Source of the DNA: Acidimicrobiaceae bacterium
Lineage (GTDB): Bacteria > Actinomycetota > Acidimicrobiia > Acidimicrobiales > RAAP-2
Length of the DNA: 5,674 bases
NCBI GenBank assembly: GCA_003157945.1
Contig: PMFY01000203.1
Coordinates: 1-5,674 of the forward strand
Direction of reading: 5' to 3'
The translations under genes and the position numbers were made by a program. The notes beneath the pieces were generated by a model that saw nothing but the letters and a program-made list of their open reading frames with translations, had not been told where the DNA came from and did no database searches. Below are positions 1-5,674 of the stretch, one piece after another (positions within the stretch are counted from its first letter, which is position 1; every line of letters begins with the position of its first letter).

Positions 1-235
1 GGCGCGCAAGGGCGACTTCCGCCAGCTGTGGATCCAGCGGATCAACGCCGCCGCCCGCCTCAACGGCATGAGCTACAGCCGGTTCATCGCCGGCCTGCAC
101 CGGGCCGATGTCGAGGTGGACCGCAAGGTGCTCGCCGACCTGGCCGTCACCGCGCCCGAGGCGTTCGCGTCGCTGGTCAAGGTGGCCGAGGAGGCCCTGG
201 CCTCCGCCCCGGCGACCGCCGAGGCCAGCTCCTGA
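1..235 (+). CDS. rplT: Large ribosomal subunit protein bL20, C-terminal part (5' end outside window)
   Basis: bL20 binds 23S rRNA, is needed early in 50S assembly, and in many bacteria represses its own operon through the mRNA. Reading from base 2, 77 codons run to a TGA at 233-235. The protein carries the family's signature segments: [13 protein letters not shown], then [20 protein letters not shown], then RKVLADLAV, then [16 protein letters not shown]. These align without gaps to the last two thirds of the roughly 118-residue family. A short Ala/Ser-rich tail (about residues 66-77 of the visible part) follows the conserved end. The start and the first 40 or so residues lie upstream of the window, where infC and rpmI would be expected. 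The next gene begins about 30 bases downstream on the same strand, so co-transcription is likely. The identification is secure because no other family has this pattern. Confidence 0.97.
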   Translation, partial: ARKGDFRQLWIQRINAAARLNGMSYSRFIAGLHRADVEVDRKVLADLAVTAPEAFASLVKVAEEALASAPATAEASS

Positions 236-267
236 CCCAGGCGGGACTGCCCTTCACGCACCAGCGG

Positions 268-1122
268 GTGCGGAGGCTGCGCCAGCTCCTCCGCAAGCGG
301 AGCCTGCGGGCCGCCGAGCACGCCGTGGTCGTCGAGGGCGCCGAGCTGCTGTCGGTGGCGCTGGCCGCCGGCGCTCCGGTCGAGGCCGTGTACGTCGCGC
401 CCGAGGGGGCGGACGTCCCCGCCGTCGTCGAGGTGACCGGCCGCGTCCTGGCCGACGGTGGCCGGGTCTTCGACCTGGCGCCCGGGGTGATGGAGCGGGT
501 GGCCTCGACGGTGACCCCCCAACCCCTGCTGGCCGTCGTCTCCTACACGCCGACGCCCCTCGACGAACTGGCGTCCGCCACCCTCGTGATCGTCTGCGTC
601 GACGTACGCGACCCGGGCAACCTCGGCACGGTGATCCGTTCGGCGGACGCCGCCGGGGCCGACGCCGTGGTGTGCTGCGACGGGACGGTCGACCCGACCA
701 ATCCGAAGTGCATGCGGGCCACGGCCGGCTCGCTGTTCCACCTGCCGGTGGCGGAGGGGGGCGGTGCCGTGGACGCCGTCCGCGCCCTGTCGCGCCGTGG
801 CCTCACCACGGTCGCCACGGTCGTGCGGGGGGGCACCGACTACGCCGCCTTCGACTGGACGGGGCCGGTCGCCCTGGTGCTCGGCAACGAGGCCGGCGGT
901 CTCGACGACCGCCTGGTCGCGACCCTCGACGCCGGCGTGACCATCCCGATGGCCGGCCGGTCCGAGTCCCTCAACGTCGGGGTGTCGGCCGCCGTGCTGT
1001 GCTTCGAGGCCCTGCGCCAGCGCCGGACGGCGCCGGGACGGGAGGGTGGTCCGGCCGGCTCTACGATGTCCGTCATGGACGCGCCGACACAGGCACCGGG
1101 CGACGACGCGGGCACGCGGTGA
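268..1122 (+). CDS. SpoU/TrmH-family (SPOUT) RNA 2'-O-ribose methyltransferase, TsnR-like; start uncertain
   Basis: This is a probable SAM-dependent 2'-O-methyltransferase acting on structured RNA, most likely 23S rRNA. Counted from the GTG at 268 (284 aa), residues 1-90 form an N-terminal substrate-binding domain with the typical 'VVVEGAELL' segment. The SPOUT catalytic domain follows. Motif 1 is DVRDPGNLGTVIRSADAAG (112-130), with the conserved Asn118 and Arg124. Motif 2 is VALVLGNEAGGL (201-212), containing the NE pair. Motif 3 is IPMAGRSESLNVGVSAAVL (226-244), which forms the trefoil-knot SAM site. Residues after about 253 resemble no part of the family. The start is unclear: the usual family opening (S/T-x-x-N/H-x-RV-x-x-LR) seems present just upstream as F-T-H-Q-R-V-R-R-L-R, so translation may begin at CTG 247 or CTG 232. 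Only GTG 268 is a standard start in this region, and it lacks a well-spaced Shine-Dalgarno. An ATG at 28 would need an implausible 208-bp overlap with rplT. The TGA overlaps the pheS start. The exact RNA target cannot be read from sequence. Confidence 0.9.
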   Translation: MRRLRQLLRKRSLRAAEHAVVVEGAELLSVALAAGAPVEAVYVAPEGADVPAVVEVTGRVLADGGRVFDLAPGVMERVASTVTPQPLLAVVSYTPTPLDELASATLVIVCVDVRDPGNLGTVIRSADAAGADAVVCCDGTVDPTNPKCMRATAGSLFHLPVAEGGGAVDAVRALSRRGLTTVATVVRGGTDYAAFDWTGPVALVLGNEAGGLDDRLVATLDAGVTIPMAGRSESLNVGVSAAVLCFEALRQRRTAPGREGGPAGSTMSVMDAPTQAPGDDAGTR

Positions 1123-2183
1123 GCGGGGCCGTGGACGTCGACGCCCTGGTGGACGAGGCCCGGGGCGCCATCACGGCCGCCGGGACCACCGAGGAGATCC
1201 GCCACGTGGCGGCCACCGTGTCGGGCAAGAAGTCGGCCCTGGCCGAGGCGTCACGGGCCCTCGGGTCGATGGACCCCGAGGCGAAGAAGGAGCTGGGCCG
1301 CCGACTGCACGAGGCCCGGTCCACCGTGGAGGAGCTGCTCGAGTCGCGGCGGGCCGAGATCCGCTTCGCCGAGCTGTCGGCCGAGATGGCCGCCTCGCGA
1401 CTCGACCTCACCGAGTACGTGGCCGGCACCGCGCCCGGGCCCGCGTCCCGGGGTCACCTCCACCTGGTGTCCCAGACCCGTGACGCGCTCGAGGACGTGT
1501 TCGTGGGCATGGGGTTCGAGGTGGCCGAGGGACCCGAGATCGAGACCGACTGGTACAACTTCGGCGCCCTCAACATCCCGCCGGCCCACCCGGCCCGGGG
1601 CATGTGGGACACCTTCTACCTCCATCTGGGCGCGCCGGAGTCGACGCTGCTGCGCACCCACACCTCGCCGGTGCAGATCCACCTGATGGAGCAGGCCGTC
1701 CTCGACGGCACGCTGCCGATCCACGCCGTCATGCCCGGGCGGTGCTACCGCCGCGACACCCCCGACGCCCGCCACCTCGCCGTCTTCCACCAGATCGAGG
1801 GCCTCGTCGTCGACCGGGGCATCACCTTCGCCGACCTGGCCGGCACCATCGAGACCTTCACCACGGCCTACTTCGGGCCCGACATCCACGCGCGGCTCCG
1901 GCCGGCCTACTTCCCGTTCACCGAGCCCTCGGCGGAGTTCGAGGTGACGTGCGCCATCTGCCGCGGGGCCGGGTGCCGTACGTGCTCGCAGACCGGATGG
2001 ATCGAGTTGGGCGGCTGCGGCATGGTCGATCCCGCCGTGTTCGCGTCCGTGGGCATCGACGCCGACGTGTGGACGGGCTTCGCCTTCGGCTTCGGCATCG
2101 ACCGGTGCGCGCAGATGCGCCACCAGATCGCCGACATGCGGGCCCTCACCGAGAACGACATCCGGTTCCTGCGCCAGTTCTGA
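1119..2183 (+). CDS. pheS: Phenylalanine--tRNA ligase alpha subunit
   Basis: This is the catalytic subunit of the cytoplasmic (alpha-beta)2 synthetase that activates Phe with ATP and charges tRNA-Phe (class II, acylating the 2'-OH). The product has 354 residues, close to the usual length of about 340-350. Residues 1-95 form the charged N-terminal coiled-coil arm that grips tRNA, including VSGKKSALAEASRALG. Motif 1 lies around HPARGMWDTFYL (157-168). Motif 2 is GRCYRRD...FHQIEGLVVD (207-232). The Phe pocket shows YFPF (264-267) and GFAFGFG (320-326), where A322 matches the pocket-size alanine of E. coli PheS. Motif 3 is GIDR...ENDIRFLRQF (326-354). A CX2CX4CX2C cluster (C278, C281, C286, C289) sits between the YFPF element and the TGWIELGG strand. 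The GTG at 1119 overlaps the preceding TGA (GTGA), which suggests translational coupling. A second in-frame GTG at 1131 would remove four residues and cannot be excluded. pheT follows after 24 bp. Confidence 0.97.
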   Translation: MSGAVDVDALVDEARGAITAAGTTEEIRHVAATVSGKKSALAEASRALGSMDPEAKKELGRRLHEARSTVEELLESRRAEIRFAELSAEMAASRLDLTEYVAGTAPGPASRGHLHLVSQTRDALEDVFVGMGFEVAEGPEIETDWYNFGALNIPPAHPARGMWDTFYLHLGAPESTLLRTHTSPVQIHLMEQAVLDGTLPIHAVMPGRCYRRDTPDARHLAVFHQIEGLVVDRGITFADLAGTIETFTTAYFGPDIHARLRPAYFPFTEPSAEFEVTCAICRGAGCRTCSQTGWIELGGCGMVDPAVFASVGIDADVWTGFAFGFGIDRCAQMRHQIADMRALTENDIRFLRQF

Positions 2184-2195
2184 GGCGCACCCCCC

Positions 2196-2202
2196 GAGAG
2201 GA
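2196..2202 (+). promoter_or_regulatory. Ribosome binding site of pheT
   Basis: The purine run GAGAGGA ends five bases before the TTG at 2208, inside the 24-bp pheS-pheT gap. It supports TTG as the pheT start, together with the family-typical N-terminus that follows. Confidence 0.75.
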
Positions 2203-2207
2203 CAGCG

Positions 2208-4745
2208 TTGCGAGTTCCCCTTTCCTGGCTCCGAGACTTCGCCCCGTTCGCCGGTGACCCGGCGGACATCGCCGCGACCCTGGACGACCTCGGCCTGGTG
2301 GTCGAGGGGATCGAGACCGTCGGCGAGGGCCTGGGTGACGTCGTGGTCACCCGGATCGAGGAGGTCACCGCCATCGAGGGTGCCGACAAGATCCGCCGGG
2401 TGGTGGTGACCGACGGGTCCGGGCTGGTCGAGGTGGCGTGCGGTGCGAAGAACTTCGCCGTGGGCGACCTGGTGGCCCTGGCCCCGGTGGGCGCCGTGCT
2501 GCCCGGCGGATTCGCCATCGGCCGGCGGAAGATGAAGGGCATGGTGTCCAACGGGATGCTGTGCTCCGGGCGCGAGCTGCGCCTGTCCGAGGACCACGCC
2601 GGCATCCTCGTCCTGAACGACGTCGTCGGCGCCCGGCCGGGCGTGGCCCTCACGGAGGCCCTCGGCATCGAGCCGGACGTGGTGTTCGACGTGGCCGTCG
2701 AGGCCAACCGGCCCGACGCCTGGTGCATGGCCGGCGTGGCCCGCGACCTGGCCGCCCGGATGGGCCTCCCCTTCGCGGTGCCGACGACCGACGACCTCGT
2801 GGCCAAGGTCGCCCCGGGCGCCCCGCCGGCCCCGGCCCCGGCCACCGGCCCCGCCGTGGGCGCGTCGACCACGGTGCAGGTGGACGACCTCGAGCTGTGC
2901 CCCCGGTTCACGGCGCGGGTGCTGACCGGGGTCCGGGTCGGGGAGTCGCCGGCGTGGCTCGCCCGCCGCCTGCGGGCCGCCGGCATGCGCCCGATCAACA
3001 ACGTCGTGGACGCCTCCAACTACGTGATGCTGGAGCTCGGCCAGCCCACCCATCCCTACGACCTCGACCGGCTGGCCGGCGGGGGGCTCCTGGTCCGGCG
3101 GGCCGGGGCCGGCGAGACGGTCACGACCCTCGACGACGTGGTGCGCACCCTCGGCCGACCGGGCCCCGGCCTGGGCGACTCCGGCCAGGACTGCCTGATC
3201 TGCGACGCCACCGGTGCCCCGGTCGGCATCGGCGGGATCATGGGCGGTGCCTCCTCGGAGATCGGCCCGGACACGACCCGGGTCCTGCTCGAGGCCGCCT
3301 ACTTCGTGCCGATGGCCATCGCCCGCACCTCCAAGCGGCTGAACCTCCGCACCGAGGCCAGCGCCCGGTTCGAGCGGGGCTGCGACCCCGCCGGCATCGA
3401 CCGGGCCGCCGAGCGCTTCTGCGAGCTGCTCGCCCTCACCGGCGGCCCGGGCCTGACCCTGGCCGAGGGCGTGCTCGACGTGGTCGGGCCCGAGATTCCC
3501 GTACCGCTCGAGCTCACCGTCCGGCCGTCACGGGTGAACGGCCTGCTCGGCACCGGGCTCACCGCACCGGCCATCGCCGACCTGCTGGTGCCGCTCGGGA
3601 TGGAGGCGGTGCCCACCGGTGCCGACGACGACCCGGTGACGGTGGTGGTGCCGACGTTCCGACCCGACATCCGTCCCGCGCCGATGGGCGAGGCCGACCT
3701 GGCCGAGGAGGTGGCCCGCACCTTCGGCTACTCGCGCCTGCCCCGCCGGCATCCGGCCTGGCCCCAGCCGGGGCGCCTGACGGCGTACCAGCGGGAGCGG
3801 CGCCGGCTCAAGGACGTGCTGTGCGGCCTCGGTGCCTCCGAGGCGTGGACCGCGGCGTTCGTGACCGAGGCCGACCAGCTGGCGGCCGGGTTCCCACCCC
3901 CGTCCATCGAGGTGGCCAACCCGCTCGTCGACGCCGAGCGGTACCTGCGGTCGTCGATGGCCCCCGGGCTGGTGCGGGCCGTCGTCTACAACGCCGAGCG
4001 GCGCCAGGGCGACGTGCGCCTGTTCGAGGTGGGCTCCGTGTTCCGGCCGCTCGAGGTCCCCGATCCCGGGGGGCCGCCGGCCGACGTCGACGAGCGCCTG
4101 TGCGCCGTGTTCGCCGGCGAGGCCGACGACGCCTGGTCCGCGGTCGCCGCCTGGCATACCGTGGCCGAGGCTCTCGGACTGGACGGCTGGGTCATGGAGC
4201 AGGGCCACCACGGCGGCGGCGGCACGGGCCGGGTGACCCACGAGTACCGCTCGGCGACGCTGCTGTGCGGCCACGAGGAGGACGGCGGACGGCGCGAGCT
4301 CCTGGGCGAGGTGGGCGAGCTCGACCCGACCTTCGTCGAGACCTTCGGTCTCGTCGGAGTGGACGGCCGGCCCCGACGCGTCGGCTGGCTCGACCTCGAC
4401 CTCGGCGTCCTGCTCGACCCGCAGCGGGCGACCCGGCGACCGCTCGAGTCGGCACCGGTCAGCCGGTTCCCGTCGTCCGACATCGACCTGGCCTTCATGG
4501 TCCCCGACGAGGTGCCGGCCGGTCGGGTGGAGGCCACCCTGGCCGGTGCCGGTGGCGAGCTGCTCGAGTCGGTGGAGCTGTTCGACGTCTACCGGGGGGA
4601 GTCCCTGGGGGAGGGGGCGCGCAGCCTGGCGTTCCGCCTGCGCTTCTGCGCGCTCGACCGCACGCTCACCGACGAGGAGATCGGTGCGCTGCGCGCCACC
4701 TGCATCACGGCGGTCGAGCAGGCCCACCGGGCCGCACTGCGCTGA
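2208..4745 (+). CDS. pheT: Phenylalanine--tRNA ligase beta subunit
   Basis: This subunit partners PheS, binds tRNA-Phe and hydrolyses mischarged Tyr-tRNA. The TTG start is supported by the RBS and by the canonical opening [11 protein letters not shown]. The 845 residues contain, in order, an N-terminal segment (1-40) and an EMAP-like OB-fold tRNA-binding domain (about 43-155, with [14 protein letters not shown]). A linker rich in Ala and Pro comes next (about 202-221). The B3/B4 editing domain covers about 231-412, with [32 protein letters not shown] and [13 protein letters not shown]. The B5 domain (about 430-514) holds the metal-ligand acids D487, D497, E500 and E501. A catalytic-like core (about 515-745) follows, then a C-terminal FDX-ACB anticodon-binding domain (about 749-845, [14 protein letters not shown] to the end). 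The protein is somewhat longer than the usual 790-830 residues. The excess maps to the linker, to a Gly/Pro-rich insertion at about 316-329 and to a short insertion between D487 and D497. It is intact and in frame, and almost certainly co-transcribed with pheS. Confidence 0.97.
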   Translation: MRVPLSWLRDFAPFAGDPADIAATLDDLGLVVEGIETVGEGLGDVVVTRIEEVTAIEGADKIRRVVVTDGSGLVEVACGAKNFAVGDLVALAPVGAVLPGGFAIGRRKMKGMVSNGMLCSGRELRLSEDHAGILVLNDVVGARPGVALTEALGIEPDVVFDVAVEANRPDAWCMAGVARDLAARMGLPFAVPTTDDLVAKVAPGAPPAPAPATGPAVGASTTVQVDDLELCPRFTARVLTGVRVGESPAWLARRLRAAGMRPINNVVDASNYVMLELGQPTHPYDLDRLAGGGLLVRRAGAGETVTTLDDVVRTLGRPGPGLGDSGQDCLICDATGAPVGIGGIMGGASSEIGPDTTRVLLEAAYFVPMAIARTSKRLNLRTEASARFERGCDPAGIDRAAERFCELLALTGGPGLTLAEGVLDVVGPEIPVPLELTVRPSRVNGLLGTGLTAPAIADLLVPLGMEAVPTGADDDPVTVVVPTFRPDIRPAPMGEADLAEEVARTFGYSRLPRRHPAWPQPGRLTAYQRERRRLKDVLCGLGASEAWTAAFVTEADQLAAGFPPPSIEVANPLVDAERYLRSSMAPGLVRAVVYNAERRQGDVRLFEVGSVFRPLEVPDPGGPPADVDERLCAVFAGEADDAWSAVAAWHTVAEALGLDGWVMEQGHHGGGGTGRVTHEYRSATLLCGHEEDGGRRELLGEVGELDPTFVETFGLVGVDGRPRRVGWLDLDLGVLLDPQRATRRPLESAPVSRFPSSDIDLAFMVPDEVPAGRVEATLAGAGGELLESVELFDVYRGESLGEGARSLAFRLRFCALDRTLTDEEIGALRATCITAVEQAHRAALR

Positions 4746-4752
4746 GCCGGAC

Positions 4753-4781
4753 GGACCCCGGGGATCGGCTGACCCGGGTCC
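4753..4781 (+). terminator. GC-rich hairpin after pheT, possible U-less terminator
   Basis: Eight bases after the pheT stop, GGACCC(C)GGG at 4753-4762 can pair with CCCGGGTCC at 4773-4781. This makes a nine-base-pair stem with one bulged C and a 10-base loop (4763-4772). Position and stability suit the end of the pheST transcript. No T-run follows, so it is not a canonical intrinsic terminator. Hairpins without a U-tail are often proposed as terminators in high-GC actinobacteria, but random GC-rich DNA also folds easily. Confidence 0.4.
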
Positions 4782-4796
4782 CGGGCCGCCTATGTT
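4769..4796 (+). promoter_or_regulatory. Putative sigma70-type promoter of the MFS transporter gene
   Basis: CTGACC at 4769-4774 resembles the -35 consensus TTGACA. It is separated by 16 bases from TATGTT at 4791-4796, a -10-like hexamer and a distinctly A/T-rich island in this GC-rich gap. Initiation would fall near 4803, leaving a leader of about 25 bases that contains the RBS. The -35 element overlaps the loop and 3' arm of the hairpin at 4753-4781. No operator for a regulator is evident. The call rests on pattern and position only. Confidence 0.45.
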
Positions 4797-4808
4797 CGGA
4801 GGCGAGCC

Positions 4809-4818
4809 GAGGGGAGGG
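4809..4818 (+). promoter_or_regulatory. Ribosome binding site of the MFS transporter gene
   Basis: The purine-only run GAGGGGAGGG ends nine bases before the ATG at 4828. It is a strong Shine-Dalgarno match and fixes this ATG over the in-frame internal GTG eight codons later. Confidence 0.75.
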
Positions 4819-4827
4819 CTCCCGACC

Positions 4828-5674
4828 ATGACCGACACCGCCACGCAAGGAGTGCAGGAACCTGCCGGGGCGCTGCCCCGGCGCCAGGTCCTGGTCATCA
4901 TCGGCGCCCTGATGCTGGGGATGTTCCTGGCCGCGCTCGACCAGACGGTGGTGTCCACGGCGCTGCCCACCATCGTGGGCGACCTGCACGGGGCCTCGCA
5001 CCTCAGCTGGGTGGTGACCGCCTACCTGCTGGCCTCGACGGTCTCCACCCCGCTGTGGGGCAAGCTCGGCGACCTCTACGGCCGGAAGTCGTTCTTCCAG
5101 GCGGCGATCGTCATCTTCCTGATCGGCTCGGCGCTCGCCGGGCTGAGCACGTCGATGATCGAGCTCATCGCCTTCCGGGCCATCCAGGGCCTCGGCGGCG
5201 GCGGCCTCATGATCGGGGCGATGACCATCGTCGGTGACGTGGTCTCCCCCCGCGAGCGCGGCCGCTACATGGGCCTGTTCATGGCCATGTTCGGCGTGAC
5301 CTCGGTCATCGGACCCCTGATCGGCGGCGTCTTCGTCGACTACCTGTCGTGGCGGTGGATCTTCTACATCAACCTCCCCATCGGGGCCGTCGCCCTGGTC
5401 GTGACCGCGGTGGCGCTCCCCGCGGTGTCGACGCGGGTCCACCACGTCATCGACTACCTCGGCACGGCGCTGATCGCCCTGTCCGCCACCTCCCTGGTCC
5501 TGTTCACCAGCCTGGGCGGGTCCTCCTACCCGTGGGGGTCGCCGTTCATCATCGGCCTGGCGGTGGCCGGCGTGGCCTTCGCCGGTCTCTTCCTGCTGGC
5601 CGAGCGGCGGGCGGTCGAGCCGATCATTCCGCTGCCCCTGTTCGCCAACCGCGTCTTCAGCGCCGCCAGCGCCA
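4828..5674 (+). CDS. DHA2-type (EmrB/QacA-like, 14-helix) MFS efflux transporter, N-terminal part (3' end outside window)
   Basis: This is an inner-membrane proton-coupled antiporter of the major facilitator superfamily, of the kind that exports drugs or other hydrophobic compounds. The frame stays open from ATG 4828 to the window edge, giving 282 residues of an expected 480-550 or more. After a 20-residue cytoplasmic leader, helix 1 (about 21-40) carries the D1 motif [13 protein letters not shown] with D38. Helix 2 spans about 58-76. Loop motif A is [10 protein letters not shown] (78-87). Helices 3 and 4 follow, and motif B is [10 protein letters not shown] (117-126). Helix 5 (about 148-170) carries the antiporter motif C, GPLIGG (162-167). 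The family-typical [12 protein letters not shown] is at 175-186. Further hydrophobic segments lie at about 176-199, 209-228 and 240-258, followed by [14 protein letters not shown], usual before the next helix in this group. It is separated from pheT by 82 bp with its own promoter and RBS, so it is likely an independent unit. The substrate cannot be predicted, and no neighbouring regulator is visible. Confidence 0.95.
   Translation, partial: MTDTATQGVQEPAGALPRRQVLVIIGALMLGMFLAALDQTVVSTALPTIVGDLHGASHLSWVVTAYLLASTVSTPLWGKLGDLYGRKSFFQAAIVIFLIGSALAGLSTSMIELIAFRAIQGLGGGGLMIGAMTIVGDVVSPRERGRYMGLFMAMFGVTSVIGPLIGGVFVDYLSWRWIFYINLPIGAVALVVTAVALPAVSTRVHHVIDYLGTALIALSATSLVLFTSLGGSSYPWGSPFIIGLAVAGVAFAGLFLLAERRAVEPIIPLPLFANRVFSAASA

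Noticed and set aside
28..267. N-terminal extension of the methylase from ATG 28
   Set aside because: It overlaps the secure rplT reading frame, and its Arg/Pro/Gly-rich translation is what an out-of-frame reading of a high-GC gene gives.
1038..1067. A full sigma70 promoter upstream of pheS
   Set aside because: TACGAT is a fair -10, but no -35-like hexamer exists at 16-18 bases and there is no extended -10 TG. I kept it only as a note in the tail finding.
2184..2207. Attenuator, T-box or leader peptide between pheS and pheT
   Set aside because: The gap is 24 bases, holds only an RBS, and has no hairpin or Phe codon run. A control element ahead of the operon would lie outside the window.
1251..3053. 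A 600-codon open frame on the - strand opposite pheS and pheT
   Set aside because: Its translation is a monotonous Gly/His/Arg/Val mix with no motif, and it lies opposite two certain genes. Long antisense frames are expected where third codon positions are almost all G or C.
4594..4617. G-runs of 6, 5 and 5 bases near the pheT 3' end, considered as a G-quadruplex
   Set aside because: Only three runs are present close together, and they encode the conserved FDX-ACB domain, so codon choice explains them.
3528..4973. A 481-codon open frame on the - strand across the pheT end and transporter start
   Set aside because: It spans the intergenic promoter region and two well-identified genes, has no recognisable domain, and is explained by the codon bias of the + strand.

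Overview
The window is a high-GC bacterial chromosomal segment with strong G/C preference at third codon positions, frequent GTG/TTG starts and tightly packed genes. Gene order and protein flavour fit a high-GC actinobacterium, possibly of the Acidimicrobiia type. That placement is inference from codon use and protein style, not from a database match. All supported genes lie on the + strand.

Bases 1-235 hold the C-terminal two thirds of rplT (ribosomal protein bL20). A SpoU/TrmH-family RNA 2'-O-methyltransferase follows (about 268-1122), and its stop codon overlaps the GTG start of pheS (1119-2183). After a 24-bp gap comes pheT (2208-4745), which starts with TTG. This rplT / rRNA methylase / pheS / pheT order is the classic translation-apparatus cluster seen in many Gram-positive bacteria, normally preceded by infC and rpmI, which would lie upstream of the window. 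The products work together in translation. bL20 organises the 50S subunit, the methylase probably modifies structured RNA, most likely rRNA, and PheS with PheT form the (alpha-beta)2 phenylalanyl-tRNA synthetase.

Bases 4746-4827 form the only clear transcriptional boundary. A GC-rich hairpin follows the pheT stop, overlapped by a plausible sigma70-type promoter and then a purine-rich ribosome binding site. After it, 4828 to the end of the window encodes the N-terminal part of a DHA2-type (14-helix) MFS efflux transporter. It appears to be a separate transcription unit unrelated to translation.

I found no RNA gene, CRISPR array, insertion sequence, phage gene or new multi-gene system. The points worth a second look are small: an unclear start and an intergenic-looking tail in the methylase, a CX2CX4CX2C cysteine cluster in PheS, a 4-residue insertion between metal-ligand positions of PheT plus two linker insertions, and an overlapping terminator/promoter before the transporter. 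No stretch longer than 300 bases lacks a gene.
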